In this document: piece after piece, positions 49,277-59,904 of the stretch
Numbering within the stretch: position 1 is the first letter of the stretch
Layout of the letters: every line of letters begins with the position of its first letter
From: Dolomedes plantarius
Taxonomy: Eukaryota > Arthropoda > Arachnida > Araneae > Dolomedidae
DNA: 64,000 bases
NCBI GenBank assembly: GCA_907164885.2
Contig: OU015500.1
Coordinates: 55,869,159-55,933,158 of the forward strand
Reading direction: 5' to 3'
Notes under the pieces: model-generated
The model's database searches: none
What the model was told of the DNA's origin: nothing
Seen by the model: only the letters and a program-made list of their open reading frames with translations
Position numbers and translations under genes: made by a program

Positions 49277-50312
49277 TGCAACAGCTTCGGTGGGGGGTAG
49301 TAAGGTAATGTTGGTTTTACATTTGTATGTTGAAGATACGTATTGCCTGTATCTCAAATCGTTCAGACTAGTCCCATGTCCTTTCCCATATAGAGCCATG
49401 AGAAACACGATCCCTGCTTCGGCAATCTCGTCCTGGTATACATGAGGGTCTTTGAAAGCATCAATGACTGGTTGCAAGTCGTTGTTCCTCTGCAGGACTT
49501 TAAGAAATTTCAGTTTCCTCTGATTAAACAACGCAGAAGTGGTGTCACAACCACTCATCGCGTGCAGGAACAATATATGGTCTGATAGGATTTTGTCAGA
49601 GGCAAGATGGGGATTGTAGAGGGTTTGAGACATCTTCCTTTTTCCTGGTTTAAAAAAAAAAGACATTCTTTATATCAGGGCTACACAGGCCAATCAAAAT
49701 CACCAAAAGGTCGATATCTTCATCCACCACTGTCACATATTCATTTGACGGAGCTAACATAAGAGCTATTGTAATAATTAGGATATCAGCGTCCTCCACA
49801 GTTTGCTGTGAATCAATTTTTGCATCATCAAATTTTTCCATTATCATAGAAATCAACCGGCTCATATTTTTGGAGTTTGCAAGGAAACTCTCTTGCGAGA
49901 CAGTGGGCACCATCGATTCTGTAACTGATATTGCAGCAGATTGTTTTCTTTGCGCTCTTCTCAATTGTTCTATGCGGTTGATGCTTTAACAAGCTTCGTC
50001 AGGGTAACCATCAAAAATGACAAAGGCATTTGTTTTGTAGTTTGACTTGACATGTGATACATAACTGCTGCAAATTTCTGCACATGTCTGGCCGTGGTGC
50101 CATTTGACCCGGTGTAACAAAAACCCTCTGTCAAAGACATATTTTGTATCGCTCAAGTTCCCCTGTTCAGTTGGAGTCGGTGTAAAAGCCCTGTACAAGC
50201 TCGATTTCCTTTCCTCGTCCCATACTCCTTTGATACTCTCATCTCCGACAACACCTGTACTTAGTGACATTAGTTCAGTGGTCTCTGGGAAAGGAGTATG
50301 CTCGTGGACCAA
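49274..50312 (-). pseudogene. FEN1/XPG-like (PIN-fold) nuclease part of the element protein
   Basis: In order on the minus strand: TKYVFDRGFLLHRVKW (cf. the first Asp of FEN1), NAFVIFDGYPDEAC (cf. VFDGKPP of FEN1), a stop, EQLRRAQRKQ (cf. the Arg/Lys helix after VFDG), VEDADILIITIAL (cf. the EAEA acidic pair), VDEDIDLLVILIG (cf. the EDMD pair), then a frameshift in A10 (49652-49661), KPGKRK, and HAMSGCDTTSALF (cf. GSDY). Six acidic or basic landmarks appear in the FEN1/XPG order, the basis for the nuclease proposal. It then reads LPPTEAVA and is broken again near 49277. This is a motif-based inference, not a proven homology. Confidence 0.5.
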
Positions 50313-50989
50313 TTCATCAACTTATCTGCGTCAGTGTTGTTTCGCTTTTGCGTAGCATCTCTGCTGTCAACGTGTTGTTCTGACGTTGTGAGTTCCACTC
50401 CTGTAAAGCTCTCAATCTCTTGGCACACACTATGCAGTGCTGTCATCCCTTGTGTCCATCTTATCACAACGCCTGCTCTTACTCCACGGTCATGAGTGAG
50501 ACCACTATTTGTCCTCATTGACTTCATTAGAGTTCGTTCAATCGCCATATCACTCCAGGTGCCACGCCACAGTTTATCACTCCTACGAATGGTGAAACAT
50601 CCTCGGGTGGTGAAATGCTCGTATTATGCAGATAGCATTGCAGTTTTCAAGTTATGCATATCCTGAAGATAAAGGTGGCTGCATTTGGCATACAGATTAT
50701 GGCCACTGGTGTGAAAAAAAGGGAGCATTTCATATATGGTTTGGAGATGTAGATCCAAGTTGCTGCTTTTTTCGGCTTCAATGAAATGCTTAATCAAAGT
50801 CACCATTCCAAAATATACAACCCAGAGCTTGGAAGTGGGACCACGTTTTGCCAACAGTTGAAACTTAGCTTTGAATTCTTCTTGCACATCTTTCACAATC
50901 TCCTTCACATAATTTGAAAGAATGACTGTTGTGTCCATGTTGAACAAGATGTCTTCCAATTGATCCACCATTATTGGCGACAAGGCCAT
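50312..50989 (-). pseudogene. Middle part of the large element protein
   Basis: Two overlapping frames. The first (50989-50624) contains KLWVVYFGMVTLIKHFIEAE and YEMLPFFHTSGHNLYAKCSH. After a stop, the second (to about 50312) contains GCFTIRRSDKLWRGTWSDMA, SGLTHDRGV and TSEQHVDSRDATQKRNN. The blocks GHxxYAxxxxxYLQ and GxFTIRRSxxxWxGxWSDxxIEQ are conserved-looking. The region precedes the nuclease-like part. A shift and a stop separate the pieces. Confidence 0.5.
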
Positions 50990-51780
50990 TGAATCACAGT
51001 TTTGGCCAAAGTTCTGTGAGCTAACACATGAGGTCGTACTGCCCTTGTGTAGGTGTGGCCAGACATGATTTTTTCAGTTTCGTTCGCTGCATATATGTTA
51101 TTGAAAATTTCAATCAATCCACTACCTTGCATAATATAACCAATTGCCCCCATGAAGAACATCAGTAAATGAAATCCACCGAGCCTCATAACAACATTTG
51201 ACAGCGCAGGATCATCGGGACGGCTAGCAAGAATGTCTCGTGCTTTGAAGTAGAGGTGTTGGTCAAATGTCATCAGGCAGGTAACTTGGCTTAAGGATTT
51301 AGTCTTCTTTACTGCGGACAACAATGCTGTGAATATTGTATCATAATCACTTGGACGAGCATTGATAAATGGCTGGTAACTAACAAACGTTAGTTCATAT
51401 AGGATGTCTCTTGTGACATCTTCCATAAATCCATCCCATCCGGAGAGGCCAGGAATGTCTCTGCTTTTCCCATAGAGCCACAAAAGATCAGGTACAGATG
51501 GAATCACGGTTTCCTTTGGTGAATGCATTTCCTTGAGATCTTGATTTCAGCTAAACCTTAAAGTTTTGTCCTTTCAAAATGGATCAGTTGAAGAGCTCCA
51601 TAACTTACAGAAACCTCAGGTGGGGTTATCATTTTCAGCCGAGGAATGAATTTATTGGTGGCTACTGCTTGTTTTGGTGCGATACAGGAAATGCCACCCA
51701 TGACATGAAAGGTGTTGTATCCGTCGATTGTATATACGTTAAAATCCGCATTATCGTACACCTGCTGTGAGAAGCACGGC
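50971..51780 (-). pseudogene. N-terminal part of the large element protein
   Basis: Reads VYDNADFNVYTIDGYNTFHV and then MGGISCIAPK (51761-51670), a region of poor continuity with a stop near 51558, then a long open piece (51528-50971) with VTCLMTFDQHLYFKARDIL, RLGGFHLLMFFMGAIGYIM and GSGLIEIFNNIY. These blocks (DNADFN, TFDQxLYxKA, RLGGFHxxM, GSGL) are strikingly motif-like. To my recollection they occur in large uncharacterised repeat-borne proteins of arthropods and cnidarians. No biochemical role can be read from this part. The upstream start is not determined. Confidence 0.55.
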
Positions 51781-52866
51781 TGGTTAACTTTAAGCGGATC
51801 GCTTCTGACAGCTTATGCTTCCAGACAAACAGCCTCTGTGGCTGGCGTTTTTTTGGGGGGGGAAGGAGAGGGGAAGAAACCTCGTGAACAATACAAAGGG
51901 ACTTGAGACTGGGTACGAATGTACACGGTGACGTAGATGGCCTTGACTCGTCCGTGAAGGAATCGAATGGAAGGAACGAGGGCTTTTAAAACAAACGGGT
52001 CAGTTATAAAATCATTTGGTGAGGCTGGGAGAGAATAAATAAAATGAAAAGACGTACAAGACAAAATTATAATTGCACAGAATTTAAATACAATGTGATT
52101 TTGAAAATCCTGCATTGTATTGGAAGGAGGAATTAAATGACAGCCTTTAATGATAAATTAAAGTTTTGGAATGGAAAAAGTGGGGTTTTGCGGACACACC
52201 CGAAATACGCCAATTTTCAAATAGCTCTTGAGCCCAAACGGTCCGTCGGAGAAAAAAACCTAAATAGTGAAATTTGTCGGAAATTATATGTACTTTCATT
52301 TTGAATAATGGGGGTTATATACGAAAAGTTGATAGTTTCTGAGTTATAAGCAAAAAACCGACAAAATATGAAAATTTTTACCTTTTTTTGCATTTTCTAC
52401 AATGTTGCGTCACGAAATTTTGTTATCAAACCTCAGATTCGGATTCAGCCCCCCAAAATACATATAAAATGGAAGCAATCAAAACTACCCGAAAATTTTC
52501 CCTCTAGGGCCTCTTTTGAGCACAAATTGACTGGACTATATGGTTATCAACAACAGGGGTGCTATGGCTATTAGCCGCACTACTTACTTATAGTGTGGAA
52601 ATGACTCATACGTTAACTCACGGTTTTGCAGACTTTTAATGGAAAATTACTTTGAGAAAATGTAAGTTTTAAGTAAAGAAAACTTGTTAGAAATAAGCAA
52701 AAGTTAAAATTTGTTATACTTTACTTTTATTCAAGCTTCCTACAACACTATATTGTTTACTAAAATTTAAATATGAAGAATAAAAAGTAAAAAAATGTAT
52801 TTTTCACAAAAAAATACTGTGGCGTCTTTTAATAATGACAGATAAGATACATGAGTTTAAATATAA

Positions 52867-52931
52867 AAAATGTGTATTGCTTTTCAATGTTTTTCAATGA
52901 GGGAAAAACATTGAAAAGCAATACACATTTT
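52867..52931. repeat. Perfect 29-bp hairpin with 7-nt loop
   Basis: 52867-52895 and 52903-52931 are exact reverse complements (the left arm contains TGTGTATTGCTTTTCAATG). The loop is AATGAGG. No mismatch in the arms. Confidence 0.93.
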
Positions 52932-55110
52932 ACCCTAGCAGTCGATCAGTAATAACTCAACCGAAGGATGACTTTCTAGATCTACACTCCTTGGACTGTA
53001 GCCCTGGCTTGATAAAGTACTGCCACAAAGATGAATCCACCTTTCTAGATGATCACTTAATCTGATAAGGGCAATGAAGTTGAAACATTCCTTTGCTATC
53101 GAAGGTGGATTCTCTACTAATAATCACAATTTCTGCACCTAGTTAATTTCTTATATGTGTCATATGCCTGTAAAAAGTATGGGCTGTTCAAAGTTTTTCA
53201 ATGCAGTCATAAAAAAAAATCAGGTAGTCTCTTCTAACAAAACTACCGCGGGTTATTAACATAGGATTACATATCGTTGCTTACCTCTTTTGTATGTATG
53301 TATGTGTTATGTATATATGTATCTATATATATGTACGTATGTATATATATTTATATGTGAGTCAAATTTTTGACACATTTTGGTACTTTTCTGTTTAACT
53401 GTATACTGCTTGCAGAAGTGATACAGACTGGGTTTGGTGTCTTACCAAAATTACAACTCGTGATGACGGTCGGCTTTAGAGTCTGAAATTTTCCTTTCCG
53501 AAGGACTGTTATGTGAGAAAGCAATCCTACTTTAAAATAAAGATTTTATTAAAATTGATGAAAAATAAAACAATGCTATATCTAATCATGTCCTTATACG
53601 TCTAAGAAAAATCCAAGAACGTAAAATGATATTTAAAAGTTTTCCACCGAAATGAATTTTTATCATATGTACTAAGCCACCAAAAAAATACATTAAATTG
53701 AATCCATTTAAAGGAACCACATAAATGCAAAAGTTTAATAAACGAGAAGTATTTCAGTATTTTCATTTTTTTTCCCTTTTTTGCATATAAATCATATTCA
53801 AAGCATTTTTATTGATGGCGTAGTTTTAAAATCCATGTAAATTTAAAACCATGATATTTGTATGTATCAAAATCTGTATAATTTATTATTTTTTTTGAAA
53901 TAGCTAAGCTATAATATCTTCTTTATCCCCAGTAAGCTTATAATAATCTATTTACTTTATGTGCTTCAGCTGAAGTTCCTAATTTAATATGAAATAAAAA
54001 AGGATACATTTCAAACAAGATTTCTCAATAAAACTTGTATAGCATAATATTTACGTAATGTGCTGAATAGCTTGCCATATCGGGAACGGAAAATGTCATG
54101 TTTCTAAAATATTCCATTGCTAAGATTTATAAATCCCTTTGAAATTACTTTATTGTAATGCAGATATTTTTCTTCAAATAAAATGCATTGCATTCAGGGA
54201 TTTTTCAAATAAATAAATGTTATGTAGGATTTACGTTTATATGTACACAAGAGTTTAAAATTCCTAAGAGAAAATTATAACTATAATGTCTGTGTGACAT
54301 TTCTAGGAAACCTTTAGGAGAAAAATAAAAATTTTCGTTTTATAAAATTATTTTTCAGTTTTATAAACCTTTTTTTTTTGAGAAATATCTAAAGTGAAAT
54401 GTGTTTTGGGGAATGAACATAACTTTGGAAATTCTCCGCAATTGTGGTGATTAAAATTATTTATTAAATCGGTGAAGTAGTATTAATTTGAAACCTCAAT
54501 TAATTAATGTATTACTTCCTGTATTTTTATTGTATACAGGTATATAAAACCCTAGAAATTCACCATACCACTGATAAAGTATAGTTCTTTGATTTTACCT
54601 TCCCCGACTTTTTACAACAAATGTTTTTCGATAAAAAAATGCAGTAGATGTTCAAATGAGATAAATGTTTATGATAAAATGAAATGCTTTTGATATAACT
54701 CAATTTTGAAACTTATAATATTGTGTGTGTAATAAATATGGAAATTTTGTATACATCTCCTTTACTGCCACTAAAATTCTATATACAATAAATAAAAGTA
54801 ATCTTAATTTAATATCAAAATGAGTGTATTGTGAATTCAATATTCCTGTTATATGAAATTAAATTTCCTCATAGATTAGTAAAAGACTATTTACTACTGT
54901 ACGTAATCTTAAAAATAAACAAAGTTTCAGGCTTGGGTGGGTAGCCTATCGTGAACAATAATTGTATCGTTGTAATTGTTCATTTGTAAATTACTGACTT
55001 AAGGATAATAGACTCTCGTCTTTGTGTAGCTTGGCAGTTTTGACCCGTCATTGGTCGCGCTATGAGTATTTCTCTCACGCTTGTCATATAAATTGCGCCC
55101 CTTGTTTTAA
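52932..55110. other. AT-rich intergenic DNA
   Basis: 53283-53360 is a degenerate TGTA/TATG microsatellite. The stretch 52935-53150 is less AT-rich but contains nothing I can classify. The rest has only short frames. Confidence 0.4.
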
Positions 55111-57347
55111 CCCGTTAACGCCCAGCGTCCTCATTTGAGGACAGTGTATAAAAGAGTGCGTAGCATCTATATATTTTTTGGAAACGATTGTTTATTTTGC
55201 ATGACGGTAGACGGCACTACCACAAAACATCCCACAAACGACCTTGTATCTGGGGTTGTTTAGAGCTGCATGATATCGATCACCATTTCATGTTTTTTCA
55301 TGTGTTACGCTTGCATTTGCTTTCTGTCTAACTACACTGGCTAAAGTAAGGGAAGACATTTTATTTTTACTATTATATCAAATTAGAGTACTATGTAAAC
55401 GTATAACAGAAAATTAATTTGTTTTGAAAAAAATTTCGTTTTCAAAATTGGCGTCCAATTTTGCCGTCCTCAATTGAGGACGCTGGGCTTTGCAGCCAAC
55501 TTTTATACAAATTTCAAGAGTCATTACAATTTTGGAATTTTTTCGTGTAATAATTGTATTAAAAATTCGTTCAACTTTTATATGGTAATTAGACATACTT
55601 TGTTTTGCTTTAGGAGGGTAATAAGTAATTATAATGGCTCGTAGGTTCTTAACGATTGCAGAAGTTCATGAATATTTATTTTCCGAACAAATTGAAGCTA
55701 ACATCATCGCAATTCCACCTGACGTAGATGAACTAACTGATGAAGAGGATTTTGAAGATGAAAGTACAGCTTTAGCTGAAGTACGTGATATTGCAGGAAC
55801 AGCTGAGATCGAAATTTCTGAAGATCCAAATCCAGATGATAACAGTGATTTTGATGAAAATTATGCTGTTCCGCCTCCTTGAAAAAAAAGTGTAAAGAAA
55901 AAAAGAAAAAAATGGATATTGTTATAATATTTCTGTATATGGATGCAAAACTAGTTCAAAGACTAAGCAAACTCTCCCTTTGGGAAGTCAAGTTGTATTA
56001 GATATGCTGTCTATTGCTCAGAATCCATTACAGCATGTAGTATTTTTTGATAACTTTTTCAACAGTTACCAATTGTTAGTGATGTTGAAAGAATCTGGAT
56101 TTCATGCTTGTGGCACTATAAGAGACCACAGAATGGCAGGATGTCCTCTGAAATCTCGGAAAGAAATAGAAAAAGAACCAAGAGGGTTTTACGAGCATAA
56201 ATTTGATAAGGAAAATGAAATTTTAATAGTCAAATGGAACGACAATACGTCTGTTACTTTGGCAAAAAATTATGAGCAGATTAATCCTGTGAGACAAACA
56301 CTGCGTTGGTGTAAAGGGGAGAAAGACAGACTTTCTGTTCCACAGCCAAACATAATCCACACATACAACACATTTATGGCTGGTGTTGACCAACATGATT
56401 GGTATTTAGAAAAACATTCAATATCCATTTGGGAAAAAATTGTATTGGTCTTTATTTACAAGAATGGTCGACATGGCTGTTGTAAATGCCTATATATTGT
56501 ATAAATCTGTCCATAAAGATGTGAAAAACTAGCTTTATCGTTAAAAGATTTTCGACGAATAATAGCAGTAACTTACTTGAAAAAAGGAGTTACAAACCGT
56601 TCAGCGAGAGGTCGTCCGATGTCAACAGCATCCTCTTCGGCTGTAAATGTTGACAGTGTTCACTATGATCTCGTAGGACATACTATTTTGAAACTAGACA
56701 AACAAAGACGTTGTCAAATGAAAAATTGTGCGTCAAAACCACGCACATTCTGTGAAAAGTGTAATGTAACATTGTGCATTCCTTGTTTTAACAAATATCA
56801 TACCAAATTCTAGAATAAGTTCATATTTTATGTAAATTTTTACGTATTTTGTTTATCTATCTTATATATGCGGGTTTTTTATGTATCTTATGTATGAGTT
56901 TTGTTTATGTATCAAATATGTGCATCATATTTACCGTCATTCTGAATAAAAAATGTATTTTTTATCAACTGTTATACTTTGCTCAAAACTAAACATTATA
57001 GCGTTAAATATTACTCTGTTTGAGATAAATTGTCATTAAATGATAAATAAATGTTAAGTAAATAACAGTTTAAAATTAATTTTATCTTAAAATTTAATAA
57101 AATACTGTAACTAGTCCGTTTTTACATACAATTACTTGTTGTTTTCGAATTTGCTCACTTCACTGAATTTCTTGATTTTTTTTTCACCGCAACGCCCAGC
57201 GTCCTCAAATGAGGACGGGCTATAATTTTAAATCTAAATCACAAATTGATTGAATTTTAGATTTTTTGTACTCAGGGGGTCGTAATTACATAAATTTCAG
57301 AAAATGATGAAAATATTTCAAGCAGAAATAATTCGGGCGTTAATGGG
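55111..57347 (+). mobile_element. piggyBac element with TTAA sites and repeated palindromic motifs
   Basis: Ends are inverted: left CCCGTTAACGCCC (55111), right read backwards CCCATTAACGCCC (57347). Each is bordered by TTAA (55107-55110 and 57348-57351). Three copies of a palindromic motif CGTCCTCAnnTGAGGAC lie at about 55128, 55464 and 57198, the last two embedded in longer GCCCAGCGTCCTCA-type repeats near the element's two ends. The length of 2237 bp is near full size, but the transposase gene has an internal deletion. Confidence 0.88.
55634..56813 (+). pseudogene. piggyBac transposase, internally deleted and frameshifted
   Basis: Start MARRFLTIAEVHEYLFSEQI (55634) with an acidic N-terminal region (DEEDFEDES, PDDNSDFDE) ending at 55882. 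The next readable part begins near 55920 inside the catalytic domain: VVLDMLSIAQNPLQHVVFFD then NFFNSYQLLV, where the D-x-F-F/Y pattern is the second catalytic Asp region of piggyBac. Then come GFYEHKFDKENEILIVKWND and a block ending NTFMAGVDQHDWYLEKH (third Asp region, GVD). A frameshift near 56425 and a stop near 56504 follow. The last frame (56577-56813) is the C-terminal cysteine-rich zinc-binding tail CQMKNC...FCEKCNVTLCIPCF. The DDE segment with the first Asp is deleted. Confidence 0.88.
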
Positions 57348-57351
57348 TTAA

Positions 57352-57713
57352 AGTGATCCTGAGGACACCACCCCCTGTCTAGCTGACTTTTAGAATCTCC
57401 TCAAGAATCTGTTATCAGTTCCGATAAGAATCAGGGCGTGTTTGACCTTCAAACAGCTTGCTCTTTGCTTAGGTGTCCTTTGTGTGAGCATTTCTCTCGA
57501 GCGACCACTGGCGTTTGCATCCCGTGAGAGAGTATCTTCCGAAGAGACCACCAGCGTTTGTGCTATTTTTTAGATAACGCGATGATGTGAGTACGTTTAT
57601 CGCCTAATTTTATTTGCAAATTTTGTTTGTTACTAGCGCATTTTGATCAGTGTTATTCTTTACTTTTGAGAAAATGTATATTTTTTATGATGCAAAAAGT
57701 TGTACCATTTAGT
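57352..57713. other. Region upstream of the second piggyBac gene
   Basis: Contains CTGAGGACACC right after the TTAA, and two TCTCTCGAGCGACCACTGGC/AGAGACCACCAGCGTTTG-like repeats (about 57488 and 57543), probably the 5' non-coding part of the second piggyBac element. No clear terminal repeat was found. Confidence 0.35.
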
Positions 57714-59790
57714 TACTGTCGACGAATGGTACAGTTAGCAATAGAGAAAAGTCGAGAGTCGTTATCAAAAAAAAATCCGTCCTGGCTTCAGCAAGAGTGG
57801 GATCTATCCGTAAAGGTAATAGAAACTGAAGTTGAAGGAGAAGAAGATTCCGAATCTTTTTTTCAATGCGCAGGCTTTGTCGCGAAGGCATTCGCCTATA
57901 ACTCACAGCAGTTTCGCTGACTGTTTTATTATGGGGGTGCCATATAGGCGGACCAGCATTGCTCCCTATGAAGGGACGACATAAACGGAAGCATTTTAGT
58001 GGCGCTTCGCCAGGATTCGATCTGAGCACCCTCAGCACCGAAAACCAGCGCGCTGTACCACAAGGCCGCCACGGCCCAAGATTCCGAATCTAGCGCAGGT
58101 GAAAATGCTGAAACTGAAAAACTCGACTATAATACAGACACAGAACAGTCTTCTATTTATCAAACAGATGAGGAGGAGGCTGCGAATGGTTCTGATGCTG
58201 TAATATCTGTTTACGTTTGAAAAAACAAACGATAAAGTCGGCTCATCCACCTCGCCATAACGTGCGAAGAATAAAAGCATAATATTGTGATTCATCTTCC
58301 CGAAGTAAAACAAGCTGCTAAAAGTGCAGCATCCGTAGTAGATTGTTGAAAATTATTTATTACGGACGCTATGATGTAGGAAATTGTCAACTGCCCCAAT
58401 ATTTGTCTCGCTAAAATGCGAACAAAATACAGCCGTGAAAGGGATTGCAGTGACACCAACTTTGTCGAATTAAGCGCCTTACTGGGATTGCTTTAATTCG
58501 TCGTATTAAAAAAAGAGCATACGTTACCAACATAGAAGAAATGTTCAAGAATGATGGTACTGCTCCAGAGTGTTTTAAGGCTACAAAGTATACCAGAAGA
58601 TTTTACTTACTATTACGTGCCCTAAGATTTGATAACATTGAAGATCTAGAAGTTCGGAAGCTTTCCGATAATTTATCTCCAATAAGGAAGATTTTTGAGG
58701 AATTTTTAAGCCGATTTAAAGAAAACTATCAAATTGGTGAATATACGACAGTGGATAAAATGCTAGAAGGTTTTAGGGGCCGCTGCAAATTCTGACAGTA
58801 CATACCAAATAAGCCTTCCAAATACGGAATAAAAATCTACGCTCTTGTCGATGCTCGCACATTCTACTGCAGTAACTGATAAATATATGCAGGCAAGTAG
58901 CCTGAGGGTCTATATAAAGTTGATAATAGTGCAAGTAGCGTGGTAAAGAGTATTCTTCCCCCAATACTGAACACCGGAAGAAATGTTACAATGGACAATT
59001 ATTTTACATCTCTCCCGTTAGCTGACGAAATCCTTCAGAAAAAAACAATAATTGTTGGTACACTAAGAAAAAATAAAAATGATGTGCCACTTATCTTTGT
59101 GAGTACGAAATATGGGGACAAACGAAGCAGTATCTTTGCGTTTTCGTCAACTGGCACTTTAGTGTCTTATATTCCAAAGAAAGACAAGAATGTTCGTCTT
59201 TATTCCTCTTTGCGCAATGATAAGAATATAGATGAAGATTCTGGCGTCCTCTCTAAACCAGATATTACTACATTTTATAATCTCACTAAGGGTAGTGTCG
59301 AAGTAGTTGACGAACTCAAAGGTGAGTACTCTGTTTCGAGAATACGTCGCAGATGCCCAATGACATTATTATTTTCGATCATGAACATTGGTAGTATCTA
59401 CAGCTAAATTATATATACTGCAAGTATAAACAATACGATGGCTAGACAAGCCCTCTTGAAGGAATTAGCACTGGAACTTATGAAACCTCACCTTGTGACC
59501 CGTTATTCAGATCCAAACTTGTCACACGCATTGCGAAGTGCAGTTAGCCAAATAACAGAAGTTGAAGGCTCCTCAAGAATCAAACGAAATGTTGAAACCG
59601 CTGGATTTTGTGCTTTCTGTCCTCGAATAAAAAATAGGAAGTTAAAAAGGGTTGTGTTACCTGTGCGCGATCTATTTGTACCGAACATTCAACTTACGTG
59701 TGCCCCGAATGCTGTGTTAATAAAGACTTCAAGTATAATATTTTATTTAAAAGGTCCACTTTGTCTAATTTATAAGACTTGCAGTTGACG
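57714..59790 (+). pseudogene. Second piggyBac transposase, split by a SINE
   Basis: The N-terminal part (about 57726-57856) reads MVQLAIEKSRESLSKKNPSW and EVEGEEDSES, then is cut by the SINE. It resumes at 58078 with an acidic region (QTDEEEAANGSDAV). Decayed text follows to 58541, where FKNDGTAPECFKATKYTRRF and FYLLLRALRFDNIED start the piggyBac core. YTTVDKMLEGFRGRCKF contains the first catalytic Asp. TMDNYFTSLPLADEIL (58992) is the second Asp block and VEVVDELKGEYSVSRIRRRC the third Asp (VVD) block. The C-terminus (59438-59680) has ELALELMKPHLVTR and GFCAFCP, the beginning of the Cys-rich tail, which is then out of frame. Several stops are present. It differs from the 55634 gene, so this is a separate family. 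Confidence 0.88.
57843..58091 (-). mobile_element. tRNA-SINE inserted in the piggyBac gene, with 14-bp target duplication
   Basis: The direct repeats AAGATTCCGAATCT at 57843-57856 and 58078-58091 are identical and bound the insert. The SINE (57857-58077) reads on the minus strand: tRNA-like head GGGCCGTGGCGGCCTTGTGG with B box CAGATCGAATCCTGGC, a body with CAATGCTGGTCC and CCCCCATAATAAAA, and a short A-rich tail at the 57857 side (T run on the plus strand). The target duplication and A tail are signs of LINE-mediated retroposition. The host coding sequence is continuous across the duplication. Confidence 0.92.
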
Positions 59791-59904
59791 TGCTAATAAA
59801 GTATAGATAATATGCTGTTTAATAAATTTGATTCATAAAGTAGGTATATATTATTTTTTATTTCACTTTTGCTATTAACTTTCCTGAAGAATAGCTGTAA
59901 AATA

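Larger units (their letters stand above)
48137..52538 (-). mobile_element. 4.4-kb DNA element with about 360-bp inverted ends and a nuclease-like gene
   Basis: 48137-48495 and 52177-52538 are inverted copies with moderate divergence. Both start TAGTCCAGTCAA, and both carry CAACTTTTCGTATATAAC, TTCAAAATGAAAGTACAT and a CGGACCGTTTGGG-like block. TAT occurs on each side and may be a 3-bp target duplication. The minus strand between the arms encodes one large protein in pieces from about 51780 to 48702 (annotated separately). The structure is that of a cut-and-paste element, but the protein is not a DDE transposase that I recognise. Confidence 0.8.

Noticed and set aside
48871..49308. Plus-strand 145-codon frame
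   Set aside because: Antisense shadow of the Cys-rich minus-strand coding region.
51813..52115. Upstream exon of the large element protein (100-codon minus frame)
   Set aside because: It has a hydrophobic start but a low-complexity end (PSPSPPKK) and no conserved blocks. It lies near the inverted arm and may be 5' non-coding.
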